60,000 nucleotides of DNA from Adiantum capillus-veneris (GCA_014529385.2 CM043960.1:25962396-26022395), one strand, 5' to 3'. Shown: positions 1-10,998, counted from the first letter of the stretch. Notes: generated by a model not told the origin, from the letters alone. Made by a program: numbers and translations.

Positions 1-1
1 C

Positions 2-1634
2 ACTTGTAATCGTTGTGGCATAGATCATTTGATCGCACAGTGTCCTAACAATCCAAACGCACCGAAAATCACACCATTGAACATAATAGAGATTGTTGAT
101 GGGACACCACCAACTATAAACATAGCACCAGTGAATGCACTCACACGGTCGATGCTCCAAAAGCAAAATTACATCCTCGAAGAGAGAGATGTTGCATCCA
201 TTGGCCGAGCGAGAAAGAAGAAAACACGAAGAAAGAAATCCCTTAATGCTTCTAGCTCAAAACCTAGTTCAAAGAATAACATAGGGACAGGAGAGGATCT
301 CGTGTATATGAATGACCCTGAGGATGACTCAGATTCGATAGAGACCACGAAGACCAAAACTGTTACTACAAAGGAAAAAGCTAGTGAGGAGGATCACGAG
401 AGGGAATTACGACGAACACCAAAAGAGTATTCAAAGTTAAACCATCCAGTTGCGAACCCCCAAGATAAGCCACGAGAGACGAAAAATGAGGATTGCAAGA
501 GAAAGATTGGAACCTATCCAAACCCAACAGTGGAAATTGAACGAGTTCAACAACTGAGGGGTTTGGTGGAAGAAACTCAACGAACATTAGAACCTGAACC
601 CAAACATATCCAGATGTCGGACACAGTGTTTCCCACACAAGTTCAACCTCACAAGAACTACAGGCCGTTAGCTATACCCAGTATCATTCGGGAAGAGAGT
701 GAGGGTAGGACATCTGAAAGTGGACACACACCTTTCCTACTAGAGAGAATGTTTGGTGAGGGAATGCTCGACCCCCTTGAGGAAGTGGAGATTCCATCTT
801 CACCATTCTCTTGTCAGGGTCCTACGTCCCACAAGATGCCATTAAATGTTGCCAAATTGATGGATTTCATGTCTTCAGAAGTTAGAACCACCATCATGTC
901 CAAACTATATAAAGACCCCGAGCTAGTCTCAGCTCTTCGAGCCTTCCTCAATGGAGAATTACAGGCCAGATTACCACATTTTTCACATATGAACAAACCT
1001 GACTCGGTAATGAATGATGAGGAACATTTAGCACCACCATCTGACCTAGCAGGATATGAATCTGTAATTGAAATACCCGTTAACAAGTTGGGGCAATACT
1101 TTGAAGGTGATGAATCTAATGCTACTCTACCAATCACTACTAAAGGATTAACTGTAAAGGGGGTCCTTGACGGTGGTGCGGGAGTCAGCATGGTGACAAA
1201 GAGTTGTTGGGAGTCTATGGGGAAACCTCACCTTGAAGCCACAAGCGTAGTGGTAAAAATGGCTAATGGATCTATTGTTACGCCTATTGGAATGCTTAAG
1301 GATATCAAGATCAAGGTCTTGGGACACAAGGTAAGGCAAACTTTCATTGTTATGGATTTTTCCAAGCATCCTATGTCATTTGAGATGATCTTAGGGCGTC
1401 CATTCATGAGGGAAGCAAAAATGGTGCATGACTGGTCCAAAAACCACGTCTACTTACAGTTCCAAGACTCTGTCATTCGAGTTGATCTTTTAAGTGGTCG
1501 AACGCATCCTCTAGGAAATAAATTCATCATTGATAATCGATCAGAGACAACAATTCACTCAGCTCCATTACAGTATTGTTACACGTGTAACGAAGACACG
1601 GATATTGGGGAGAACTCTCCTTATATGGATATCC
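2..1634 (+). CDS. Ty3/Gypsy element A: Gag C-terminus and retropepsin, 5' part of split polyprotein
   Basis: This is the left part of a Gypsy Gag-Pol reading frame that is already open at the window edge, so the true start is not visible. At nt 5-43 it has a zinc knuckle with spacing C-x2-C-x3-H-x4-C, one residue shorter than the usual C-x2-C-x4-H-x4-C. A basic, low-complexity linker follows. A retropepsin-like domain lies at about nt 1060-1480: the active-site loop at nt 1169-1180 reads DGGA where the family normally has DTGA or DSGA, and the second half keeps ILGRPFM. The aspartate is retained but the Thr/Ser is lost, so activity is doubtful. The frame is cut at 1634 by a Copia element and resumes in the same phase at 7261. 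The assignment to Gypsy is firm because RT follows protease directly. Confidence 0.85.
1630..1634. repeat. Target site duplication TATCC (left) of Copia-1 copy i
   Basis: The five bases TATCC lie immediately before the minus-strand Copia-1 LTR and recur immediately after it at 7257-7261. A perfect 5-bp duplication marks integrase-mediated insertion and fixes both ends of the element. Confidence 0.95.
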
Positions 1635-2465
1635 TGTTAGGAAATAAGACGTAGCTAAATAGATAATTGAGTAGATTACTTAATGGAGAGAGACAAATTT
1701 ATATACACGAGATTATAGTGTAGAGAGAGAGAGAGAGAGAGTACACACGATATACGTGGTTCACCCAATGTGGGCTACGTCCACGGGAAAGCAGCCACTC
1801 AATGGCTTTGGTACTTCAAAACAAGAAGTAGTTTACAAAGGGATTATACCCTTAATGGAGCTCCCGCCTTGCTTCACTCTCACCACCTCACACTCACCTT
1901 GTTGCATCAACTTCACACTATGAAATGTGTGTAGAAATGGCCTCCTTTTATAGGCCAAAAGGGCTGCCCTCTCTTATGAGAGACAACCATGTGTAGCCGC
2001 CCTTGTGCGAATAAGTCCAAATCGGACCCTCCAATCCGCCTATGTGTGGCCGCCCTTGAGAAGACAAGTCCACTTTTGAATTCGGCCACCGTCCATTGAA
2101 TTCGGCCACCGGCCACCGGCCATTGACTTCCGACCACCGGCCACCGGCCATTGACTTCCGACCACCGGCCATTGGCCATTGACTACCGGCCACCGGCCAA
2201 CCGACCGGTTGTTTTCCGACCACTTTCCGACCGCCGTCCGGCCATAATATTCCGGCGAAAAGGAATATTCCGGCGAAAAAAAAGTCTCGGGGGCCTCCGC
2301 CCCCGAGGCCTTTAAAGTTGCCCCTGATTCTTGTCCGTGAAAATTTTGGTTTCCGATGAGTGATTTTCCTTCACGCACGATGGCTTCTCCTCATAATGGG
2401 GGCCTTACAAATGTGCGCTTTTACCACAGAAAATTACAAGGGTAAATCAGGCTCCATACTTAACA
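1635..2465 (-). repeat. Copia-1 copy i 3' LTR
   Basis: On the minus strand it runs from TGTTAAGTATGG to TTTCCTAACA and matches 6480-7256. It contains a GA/CT run near its transcribed end (about 1724-1740). At about 2060-2215 it holds a minisatellite built from CCGGCCA and TTGACTTCCGACCA units, in more copies than in the other LTR. It also has a GC-rich inverted repeat near 2285-2310 that is missing from the 5' LTR. Confidence 0.95.
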
Positions 2466-5400
2466 TATCCCACTTGGAGACTGATCTCCAAACCAAACCT
2501 GTGACTGCTTTCCATTCTGGTTTTTAATCCTTGAATGCCGATTGAAGATGAGCAAAAGCTCAACTTCTCCTTGTTGACCACCTTTGTAAACATGTCTGCA
2601 GGATTTTCACTTGTATGCACCTTTCCTAGCTTTAGTTGTCCCTCTTCCAAAAGAGTGCGTATGAAGTGATATCTCACCTCAATGTGCTTTGTCCTTGAAT
2701 GAAAGGCTGAGTTCTTCGCAAGATGGATAGCGCTTTGGCTATCACTGTATAAGACACAATTGTCTTGTTTGAATCCAAGCTCTTCTAAGAATCTGTGAAG
2801 CCACAGAATTTCTTTGCTTGCCTCCGTCATTGCTACATACTCTGCTTCCGTGGTAGAAAGTGAAACCACTTTCTGCAGCTTTGAAGCCCAGCTTACTGCT
2901 GTGCCTCCAACCGTGAACACATAGCCAGTAGTGCTCCTTCGAGTATCTTTGTCACCTGCCATATCTGCATCAGCATACCCTTCTAGAAAAATATCAGTTC
3001 CTCCAAAATAAAAAGCATTTTTTGTTGTCCCTTTTAGATACCTAAGTATCCACTTCACAGCTTGCCAATGCTCTTTACCTGGGTTGTCCATGAACCTACT
3101 CACAACTCCCACTGCATGTGCAATGTCTAGCCTTGTCCAGACCATAGCATACATTAGAGAACCTACCACTGCAGCATATGGAACTTTAGACATATAGGCC
3201 ATCTCCTCTTGTGTCTTTGGACACATATCCTTCGTTAGTTTAAAATGACCAGCCAAAGGTGTAGAAACTGGTTTTGCATTTTGCATTGCAAACCTTTCTA
3301 GTACCTTCTTGATGTAATCTTCTTGAGATAGCTTTATTGTCTTCTTCGTCCTGTCCCTTGATATTTTCATACCAAGTATCCTCTTTGCAGCACCTAAATC
3401 TTTCATTGAAAAAGATTTGGACAGCTCCTCTTTTAAGTCTTTGATGTCCTGCATGTTAGCACTTGCAATCAACATGTCATCAACATACAACATTAGGATG
3501 ATGAATTTCCCATCTCCCAAATTCTTCGTGTAGACGCAGTGATCCGAGTTGCATCTTGTGAATCCATGATCCAACATCCATCGATCAAACTTCAAGTACC
3601 ATTGTCTTGATGCTTGCTTTAAACCATACAAGCTCTTCTTTAATCTACAAACCATTTTCTCCTTACCTTTTACTTCATACCCCTTTGGTTGAAGCATGTA
3701 GATTTCCTCCTCTAAGTCACCGTGAGGGAATGCCGTATTTACATCCATTTGCTCGAGATTTAGATCATGAGCAGCCACAAGGCTTAAGACAAGCCTAATT
3801 GAGTTCATTTTTACAACAGGAGAAAATATTTCATTGAAGTCAATACCTTTCTTTTGAGAAAAACCTTTTACCACAAGCCTAGATTTGTACCTTTTCTTCC
3901 CACCTTCTTCTTCCTTTATCTTGTACACCCATTTGTTTTGAAGTGCCCGCTTACCTTTAGGCAACTCAACCAACTCCCATGTTTGGTTCTGATGTAGTGA
4001 GTCCATCTCCACTTGCATGCTCTTCGTCCATTCTTCTTTGGATTCATGTTGCATAGCTTCTTCATATGATTCCGGCTCTCCAGAATCTGAGATCAAGAGA
4101 TGGTTGAAGGAAGGAACAAACCTTTCTGGAGGTCTACTTGCTCTTGTAGATCTTCGGGGAATAGGTTGAGGCTCCTCATTTGGTTGATGGTGTTGCACAT
4201 TGTCACCGTTTGCAGTCCTTGAGTCTTCACTGTCCTCAAGCTCCATGTACTCATCACCTGTTTCTTTTGTTTGTTTTCTTTCCAAGTAATCTTTGTACAT
4301 ATTTTTTTCATTAAAAATTACATCCCTACTCCTTAAGATTTTACCATCTTCAGGATTCCATAGGCGATACCCAAAGTCTCCTTCTCCATAGCCAATGAAG
4401 AAACACTTTTTGGACTTTGCATCTAACTTTGATCTTAGGCTTCTATCTATGTGCATGAAAGCCTCACACCCAAACACTTTGAGAAATGCATAATTCACCG
4501 GTTTACCTGTCCATGCCTCTTCTGGAACTCCCCCATCCAATGCCGTTGAGGGTGACCGATTGATTAAGTACACAGACGTACTTACAGCTTCCGCCCAAAG
4601 TTCAAGCGGTAGGCCTGCATGTAGCCGCATGCTTCGTGCTCGTTCCATAATTGTCATGTTCATCCTTTCCGAAATCCCATTTTGTTGAGGTGTCCTTGGG
4701 GTTGTCCTTTGCCTCCGAATTCCATTGCTAGCACAAAAGCTTTCAAAAGCTTGGCTGCAATATTCACCTCCATTGTCGGATCTGAGGCATTTAACCTTGG
4801 TACCTGTTTCATTCTCCACAAAGGCTTTCCACCTTTGAAATATGGAAAATACATCGGATTTATTCTTCATGACATAAACCCATGTTTTTCTAGTCGCATC
4901 GTCTATGAATGTTACATAGTACAATGAGCCACCAAGTGATGGTGTACTTGCAGGACCCCAAACATCAGAATGAACCAACTCAAGTTTTTTATTTTTTCTT
5001 TCATTTCCTGATTTTTGAAATTTTACCCTCTTTTGTTTACCATAAACACAATCTTCACAGAACTCTAAGTCCACTTCTTTCAAACCTGGTAGAAGCTTCT
5101 TTGTTTGAAGGATTTGCATTCCTTTGGCACTCATATGCCCAAGTCGGTAGTGCCACACCGGACTGTCAACTTCTGTAGTTGCTGCACAAGCTGAAGGTTG
5201 CGTGCTAACAGCACATAAGTAAAGTGTACTGACTTTTTCACCCTTGGCAACCACCAAAGGTCCCTTTGAGATCTTCCACCGTTTGTTTCCGAATGCAATG
5301 TTGTGACCTTCATCGTCCAATTGTCCTGTAGAGATCAAATTTTTGCGAAGAGAAGGAACATGCCTAACATCTTTAAGCTTCCATTCATTTCCGTTAGTAG

Positions 5401-6406
5401 TTTTGATAGAAACTGTACCTTTGCCGACAATCTCACAAGCTTCATCATCTCCCAAGTATACATACCCAAAATTACCTTTGGTGTAGTCTTGGAAATGTTG
5501 CTTGTGTGGTGTCGCATGGAATGAAGCCCCGGAATCTACTATCCAGGAATTAGACACATTGTCTAATGAGAGAATTAGAGCATCTTGCTCTACTTTACCT
5601 GCCACATTGGCCTCCGATGTTGGCTTGTTGTCTTGAGACTCTGTCTCCTTCTTCTTCTTGGACCAGCAATCCTTCTTGACGTGGCCCTTCTTGCCGCAGT
5701 TCCAACATTCAAGAACTGACTTTGTTCGTGATTTGCTCCGTCTTGAGCGATCACGACCCTTTTGGTTTTTGAGCCTCTCCTTAGGCCTTCCTCTTGTTTC
5801 CATTGATAGTGCAGCACTTGATGATTCTCCTGTGCTTCTCCTTCGCATTTCCTCGCTTAGAAGAACACCCACAACATCATCAAACTTAAGAGTATTTGTG
5901 CCAGAGATAGAATTACTTACAGCCATCACAAGGCTGTCCCAACTATCCGATAGAGATGATAGTATAAGGAGAGCTCGCACTTCGTCATCGAAATTGATTT
6001 TCACTGATCGAAGTTGACTTATGTTTGTGTTAAAGTCATTTAGGTGTTCTGCAACTGAACCATTCTCTGCCATCTTTAGATTGAACAAGCGCTTCATAAG
6101 AAATACCTTATTGGATGCCGATGGTTTCTCGTAGAAGTCGTCAAGTGACTTCATCAAGTCCTCCGTGGTCTTCATCTCCGAAACATTGAAGGCCACCGTT
6201 GATGCCAAGCTTAACCGGATTGTTCCCAGTGCCTTTCGATCAAGGACAATCCATGCTTCATCTGCCATTGTTGCAGGCTTCTTCGCAAGACCGCCTAGTG
6301 GCAAATAGAGGTCCTTCTGGTAGAGATAGTCTTCAATCTGCATCTTCCAATGTTGGTAGTTTTTGCCGTTGAACTTCTCAATCTTGAGCTTCCCCTCCTC
6401 CGCCAT
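2447..6406 (-). CDS. Copia Gag-Pol polyprotein (Copia-1 copy i), apparently intact
   Basis: This is a single open frame of about 1319 codons from the ATG at 6406; an upstream in-frame GTG at 6415 is less likely to be the start. Domains in order, by residue: Copia-type Gag (about 5-200), canonical CCHC zinc knuckle (about 234-247), protease with DSGA (about 291-294), GAG-pre-integrase (about 417-460), integrase with D481, D544 and E580 giving D-x62-D-x35-E spacing, RT with YVDD at about 974-977, and RNase H (about 1140-1265, with YADAD, TEAE and SDSQSA motifs). This is the Copia order PR-INT-RT-RH. An RT motif usually reading AFLHGD or AFLNGD is AFPHGD here and in copy iii. The normal stop is lost, so the frame crosses the polypurine tract and ends inside the LTR. 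It could supply proteins for its family, but expression is not shown. Confidence 0.95.
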   Translation of the reverse strand: MAEEGKLKIEKFNGKNYQHWKMQIEDYLYQKDLYLPLGGLAKKPATMADEAWIVLDRKALGTIRLSLASTVAFNVSEMKTTEDLMKSLDDFYEKPSASNKVFLMKRLFNLKMAENGSVAEHLNDFNTNISQLRSVKINFDDEVRALLILSSLSDSWDSLVMAVSNSISGTNTLKFDDVVGVLLSEEMRRRSTGESSSAALSMETRGRPKERLKNQKGRDRSRRSKSRTKSVLECWNCGKKGHVKKDCWSKKKKETESQDNKPTSEANVAGKVEQDALILSLDNVSNSWIVDSGASFHATPHKQHFQDYTKGNFGYVYLGDDEACEIVGKGTVSIKTTNGNEWKLKDVRHVPSLRKNLISTGQLDDEGHNIAFGNKRWKISKGPLVVAKGEKVSTLYLCAVSTQPSACAATTEVDSPVWHYRLGHMSAKGMQILQTKKLLPGLKEVDLEFCEDCVYGKQKRVKFQKSGNERKNKKLELVHSDVWGPASTPSLGGSLYYVTFIDDATRKTWVYVMKNKSDVFSIFQRWKAFVENETGTKVKCLRSDNGGEYCSQAFESFCASNGIRRQRTTPRTPQQNGISERMNMTIMERARSMRLHAGLPLELWAEAVSTSVYLINRSPSTALDGGVPEEAWTGKPVNYAFLKVFGCEAFMHIDRSLRSKLDAKSKKCFFIGYGEGDFGYRLWNPEDGKILRSRDVIFNEKNMYKDYLERKQTKETGDEYMELEDSEDSRTANGDNVQHHQPNEEPQPIPRRSTRASRPPERFVPSFNHLLISDSGEPESYEEAMQHESKEEWTKSMQVEMDSLHQNQTWELVELPKGKRALQNKWVYKIKEEEGGKKRYKSRLVVKGFSQKKGIDFNEIFSPVVKMNSIRLVLSLVAAHDLNLEQMDVNTAFPHGDLEEEIYMLQPKGYEVKGKEKMVCRLKKSLYGLKQASRQWYLKFDRWMLDHGFTRCNSDHCVYTKNLGDGKFIILMLYVDDMLIASANMQDIKDLKEELSKSFSMKDLGAAKRILGMKISRDRTKKTIKLSQEDYIKKVLERFAMQNAKPVSTPLAGHFKLTKDMCPKTQEEMAYMSKVPYAAVVGSLMYAMVWTRLDIAHAVGVVSRFMDNPGKEHWQAVKWILRYLKGTTKNAFYFGGTDIFLEGYADADMAGDKDTRRSTTGYVFTVGGTAVSWASKLQKVVSLSTTEAEYVAMTEASKEILWLHRFLEELGFKQDNCVLYSDSQSAIHLAKNSAFHSRTKHIEVRYHFIRTLLEEGQLKLGKVHTSENPADMFTKVVNKEKLSFCSSSIGIQGLKTRMESSHRFGLEISLQVGYVKYGA
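2466..2480 (-). other. Copia-1 polypurine tract
   Basis: On the minus strand the purine-rich TCTCCAAGTGGGATA lies directly before the 3' LTR start TGTTAAG. It is the expected primer site for plus-strand DNA synthesis. The same tract occurs before the LTRs at 19828 and 33390. Confidence 0.85.
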
Positions 6407-6465
6407 AACTCCCACTCAATTCAAGGAATCCTTTCCTTGAGATAATTTAGCTACGAGCAAACCTT

Positions 6466-6477
6466 GCTCTGATACCA
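6466..6477 (-). other. Primer-binding site, initiator tRNA-Met (Copia-1 copy i)
   Basis: On the minus strand TGGTATCAGAGC lies three bases past the 5' LTR end. It is complementary to the 3' end of plant initiator tRNA-Met, the usual primer of plant Copia elements. Confidence 0.95.
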
Positions 6478-6479
6478 GT

Positions 6480-6566
6480 TGTTAGGAAATAAGACGTAGC
6501 TAAATAGATAATTGAGTAGATTACTTAATGGAGAGAGACAAATTTATATACACGAGATTATAGTGT

Positions 6567-6598
<32 letters not shown>

Positions 6599-7256
6599 CA
6601 CGATATACGTGGTTCACCCAATGTGGGCTACGTCCACGGGAAAGCAGCCACTCAATGGCTTTGGTACTTCAAAACAAGAAGTACTTTACAAAGGGATTAT
6701 ACCCTTAATGGAGCTCCCGCCTTGCTTCACTCTCACCACCTCACACTCACCTTGTTGCATCAACTTCACACTATGAAATGTGTGTAAAAATGGACTCCTT
6801 TTATAGGCCAAAAGGGCTGCCCTCTCTTATGAGAGACAACCATGTGTAGCCGCCCTTGTGCGAATAAGTCCAAATCGGACCCTCCAATCCGCCCATGTGT
6901 GGCCGCCCTTGAGAAGACAAGTCCGCTTTTGAATTCGGCCACCGGCCATTGACTTCCGACCACCGGCCACCGGCCATTGACTTCCGACCACCGGCCATTG
7001 GCCATTGACTACCGGCCACCGGCCAACCGACCGGTTGTTTTCCGACCACTTTCCGACCGCCGTCCGGCCATAATATTCCGGCGAAAAGGAATATTCCGGC
7101 CTTTAAAGTTGCCCCTGATTCTTGTCCGTGAAAATTTTGGTTTCCGGTGAGTGATTTTCCTTCACGCACGATGGCTTCTCCTCATAATGGGGGCCTTACA
7201 AATGTGCGCTTTTACCACAGAAAATTACAAGGGTAAATCAGGCTCCATACTTAACA
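6480..7256 (-). repeat. Copia-1 copy i 5' LTR
   Basis: Same ends as the 3' LTR. On the minus strand it carries the CCGGCCA minisatellite, then a TATA motif, then the GA/CT microsatellite near the end. It lacks the GC-rich block of about 35 bp found in the 3' LTR near 2280. Confidence 0.95.
6799..6805 (-). promoter_or_regulatory. Probable TATA box of Copia-1 5' LTR
   Basis: On the minus strand TATAAAAGGAG lies in the LTR upstream of the transcribed CT tract. The same motif sits at the equivalent place in the LTR copies near 1946, 20163 and 29001. It would start transcription into the polyprotein. Confidence 0.6.
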
Positions 7257-7261
7257 TATCC
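7257..7261. repeat. Target site duplication TATCC (right) of Copia-1 copy i
   Basis: Exact repeat of 1630-1634. Joining the two flanks through one copy keeps the reading frame of element A. Confidence 0.95.
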
Positions 7262-8889
7262 TACCCGGAATGGCTGAGTCAGATAATGTCGATTGGGTAC
7301 ACCTAGCAGCAACTATAGATAAATGGGGAGCTAGAGGAACAACCTGGGTAACAGCAAATGGGGAAGAGATACCACACATTGCACCAGTAAACATGTTAGG
7401 TGTAGCGCATGTAACATCCGATGATAAGAAAGAGGCACACCTACCTGAGAGTGAAACCGATGATTCCTCAAAGGCTTCAGGCCAATACACATCAGAAACG
7501 GAATCTCAGGGAGAAATGGATTCAGAACCTGAGGAAACATCGAGTGAGCCAAGTATAGAAACTGAACACTCAAGGTCTAGTACGACCATCTATGGTAATT
7601 TATATGAGAGTGAAGAAGATACAAGCAAAGACCTATCAAGCGAGTCGAGATCAAACATTTACCAAAATCAAAACCTTAACAAGAAACAAAGGTCATATAA
7701 GAGACGACGATATCGAGCAAATGTGAGAGCTAGGATAAACAAGGAAAGATCTACTGCAGAATGGCTTAGCTATCTAGGGGCATGTGATGCTCATCGAAAG
7801 CTAGTAGACAATTGGGGTGAACATCTCCAGAGTGTCATGTGGTGCAGCCCGCGACCCATTGACCTCGCTCAATTGGAGGTTACAGAGCTGAAATTGAGTC
7901 GAACTATAAGAAGACGTCAAAACCGAGAGTTAGCGCAACAACAAAAGGAGGCAGAACTAAAAGAAAGGTCTCCGTCAGGACAAGAGCCTGTTGACTTACA
8001 TACGAATCCTAAACATTTTAAATCTTGTACCACGGGGGAGCGAAAGGTTGTGTATGCCAAAGCCCAACGAATACCTACCAATGGAAGCAGTGGAGTCTAT
8101 GATGGTCCAGCGGTAGTTAAAGAGATAGAATTAGCAGAACCAAGTGAGGAGTCTAAACCAGTCTTTATTGCTCAAGACCTTACCAAAACTAAAGAGGCTG
8201 TACTTAAGGATCTCCTCAAGGAATACAAGGATATCTTTGCTTGGACATATCATGACATGAAGGGCGTTCCACCTTCTATGGTGCAACATAAAATTCCCAC
8301 GATCAACACTGCTAAACCCGTCCAGCAACGACCCTATCCAATGAATCCTAAGTACGCCAAAATTGTACAAGAGGAGATTGAAAAACTTATCCAATGTGGA
8401 TTCATATACCCTATTGAGCACTCAGAATGGGTTTCTCCAATAGTCATTGTGCCAAAAAAGAATGGGAAACTAAGAGTGTGCGTGGACCTCAAGAAAGTTA
8501 ATGCAGCCACTAGGAGAGATCATTATCCCTTGCCATATTCAGAACATGTGCTTGAAAGAGTTGTGGGAATGGAAGCTTATAGCTTTTTAGATGGGTACTC
8601 TGGTTACAATCAAATCACAATTGCATTAGAGGACCAAGCTAAAACTGCTTTTATCACAGAGTTTGGAGTGTTTGCATTTCGTGTTATGGCTTTTGGCTTA
8701 ACGAATGCCCCTGCTACATTCCAACGATTAATAAACACTGCGTTTAAAGAATTTCTAAGGGAGTTTTGTGAAGCTTTCCTAGATGACCTTTGTGTTTATT
8801 CTTCTTGGGAGAAGCATTTGTTATATCTACGAAAAATATTTGAAAGGTGCAGATTTTATCGCATCTCATTGAACCCTTTCAAATGCTAA
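7261..8889 (+). pseudogene. Element A: reverse transcriptase (pol), ends at in-frame TAA
   Basis: Continues the frame broken at 1634. After an acidic, serine-rich linker and a basic stretch it holds the Gypsy RT: a VPKKNG...RVCVDLKKVN block near nt 8447-8500, MAFGLTNAPATFQRL near 8686-8730 and a catalytic FLDD at about 8777-8788. It reads into the conserved end of the palm (NPFKC) and stops at TAA 8887-8889, with the next conserved RT and RNase H residues following in the same phase. It is therefore one nonsense mutation in a longer Pol, not a natural end. No chromodomain is seen in this element. Confidence 0.92.
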
Positions 8890-9474
8890 TTTTGGGTTAA
8901 GCATGGAGTCATTCTAGGGCATATAGTGTCCAAGAACGGGATATCCACAAATGAGAGTAAGATTAAAGCCATTGCCGATTTGCCACCACCTACGAACTAT
9001 AAAGGAGTTCAAAGATTTATGGGCCATGTTGGTTATTATCGAAGATTTACTTTAAACTTTGCCGAGATAGCGCGTCCATTGTACAAGCTTCTTATCGAGT
9101 TTCACTGGACGGAAGAATGTCATCAATCTTATGAGTTATTAAAGAAGGCCCTAACAAGTGCTCCAATCCTGCGAACACCTGATTGGAATGTACCTTTTCA
9201 TGTGCATATTGATGCATCAAATTTTGCTATTGGGTGTGTTCTAACTCAACCAGGAGAACATAAATTGGACTACCCTATTAGCTTTGCAAGTCGCGAATTA
9301 AATGATGCCGAGATGAACTACACTACTACAGAGCGCGAAGGTCTAGCTATGATTTACGCAGTAAAGAAATTTCGCTATTACCTTCTTACTACCAAGTTTG
9401 TGTTTTATGTTGATCATCAAGCATTGCTATATTTGGTAAACAAGCCGTGTTCCACAGGTCGAATTACACGATGA
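8890..9474 (+). pseudogene. Element A: RT thumb/connection and RNase H, between two stops
   Basis: In the same phase as the RT before it. It starts with the conserved GVILGHIVS block and the Y-Y-R-R-F region, then RNase H with its first Asp in HVHIDAS, Glu in TTEREGLAM and Asp in YVDHQAL. It ends at TGA 9472-9474 inside the conserved GRITRW-like segment, where Trp (TGG) is usual, so one G-to-A change explains the stop. Confidence 0.9.
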
Positions 9475-10944
9475 TTGTTAATTCTTCTTGAGTTTGACTT
9501 CACCGTTGTTGTGAGGCCTGGGAGGAAACATGTCATGGCGGATCATTTATCTTGTATCCCTAATGGCGAAGCTCCTACGGGGGTTGATGATGAATTGCCT
9601 GATACTCCTTTGTTCATTGTTGAGACAATGCCTGAATGGAGTGAAAAGATTGTTAACTTCTTAGTTAATGGTTTTCCACCCAAAGAACTACGCAAAGATA
9701 TAGCTCGAAAATTAATCAAGGAATGCGAACCCTATTGCTTACTGGCTGGAACTCTCTATAAGAGAGGAAAAGATGATGTTCTTAGACGCTGTGCCCGTGA
9801 GGATGAGTATTTATATATTCTACAAGAGGCACACATGGGTGTAGCTGGTGGTCACTTTTCAAGAAACTTGACTGCCCGAAAGATCTTACAGTCAGGCTAT
9901 TGGTGGCCCACTCTGTTTAAGGATGCATCACTTTTTGCAAAGGGATGTGATGAATGCCAACGCTTCAACAAGCCACAAAGGAGGGATAGGATGCCTCTAC
10001 ATCCCATCAAGGTAACCCAGCCATTTGAAAAGTGGGGCTTAGACTTTGTAGGACCGATTAGTCCGGCTGCACGTAACACGCAATCACGATATATCATTGT
10101 GGCTACCGACTATGTAACCAAATGGGATGAAGCAAAAGCAACACGAAAGGCGGATGCAAAAACAACAGCTAAGTTCCTCTTTGAGAACATTATCACACGT
10201 TTTGGATACCCCTTTGAACTTGTGAGTGACAATGGAACTCATTTTATAAATGAAGTAATAAAAGAACTCACATCAAACTTCATGATATCTCACCACAAGT
10301 CTACACCCTATTATCCCCAAGCAAATGGCCAAGCTGAGAGTACCAACAAAACTCTCATCTCCATTTGGACAAAGACAGTTGAGGCTCATCGCACTGATTG
10401 GGACCTAAAGCTTACATCATCTTTATGGGCTTATCGTACTGCGTATAAAGTTGCTAGTAATTGCACACCGTTTAAGATGGTGTATGGCCAAGAAGCAGTT
10501 ATGCCATGGGAGTTTGTCATTCCTAGTCTTCGAGTAGCTTCTCAAGAAGGTTGGGATGGTAACCCCTTAGTGGAACGATTATATATCCTGGAAAGGCTAG
10601 ATGAAGAGAGGCAATTAGCTGTGCAAAATTCTCTAGTGGAGAAGGATAGGAGAAAGAAGTGGTTTGATAGCCATTTAAAGGATAAAGACATCAAGGTTGG
10701 TGATAAAGTTCTTATGTACGGGGTACGTAATGAAAAAAAGAAATTGAAATACGCTGGTAAGGGGCCATATCGAGTGTGTGAAATTACCCCGCAAGGTACC
10801 ATTCGTGTGGAGACTCTAGATGGAGTTGAAACCATTGGATTCCTTAATGGGAGTAAATTCAAAAGATATTATGATCCTCTAAGCCAGGAAGAGTTGCAAG
10901 CCATCCATCAAAAGAAGGCTGCCAAGGAACAAGCAGAGCTTTAA
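9475..10944 (+). pseudogene. Element A: RNase H end and integrase
   Basis: In the same phase. It begins with the end of RNase H (VRPGRKHVMADHLS). The integrase has an H-H-C-C zinc-binding domain (HMG...GGH...CDEC, about nt 9829-9960) and a catalytic core with Asp in KWGLDFVGP, Asp in VSDNGTHF and Glu in QANGQAEST. A C-terminal GPYRVCEIT-like domain lies near 10765-10800. It stops at TAA 10942-10944, where CAA to TAA is the simplest explanation. Beyond the stop the same phase continues as a Gln-rich linker, a second TAA at 10996, and the open region below. Confidence 0.92.
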
Positions 10945-10998
10945 AAAATCCAAGCAAGAGTTGAGGCTCGAGAACAACAACAACATCTTAGACGCTAA

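Larger units (their letters stand above)
1635..7256 (-). mobile_element. Complete Ty1/Copia retrotransposon, Copia-1 copy i
   Basis: It has two LTRs with TG...CA ends, an initiator-tRNA-Met primer-binding site, a polypurine tract, one uninterrupted polyprotein and a perfect 5-bp target duplication. It lies on the minus strand inside the coding frame of Gypsy element A. It is the most intact element in the window; two other copies (19320-20586 and 28796-34319) are truncated or decayed. The LTRs differ in length (831 and 777 bp), mainly through microsatellite length and a GC-rich block present only in the left one. Confidence 0.97.

Noticed and set aside
1913-2378. Frames rich in WPVAGGR/NGRW repeats in Copia-1 LTRs
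   Set aside because: They are read-outs of the CCGGCCA minisatellite, in several phases and lost in other LTR copies.
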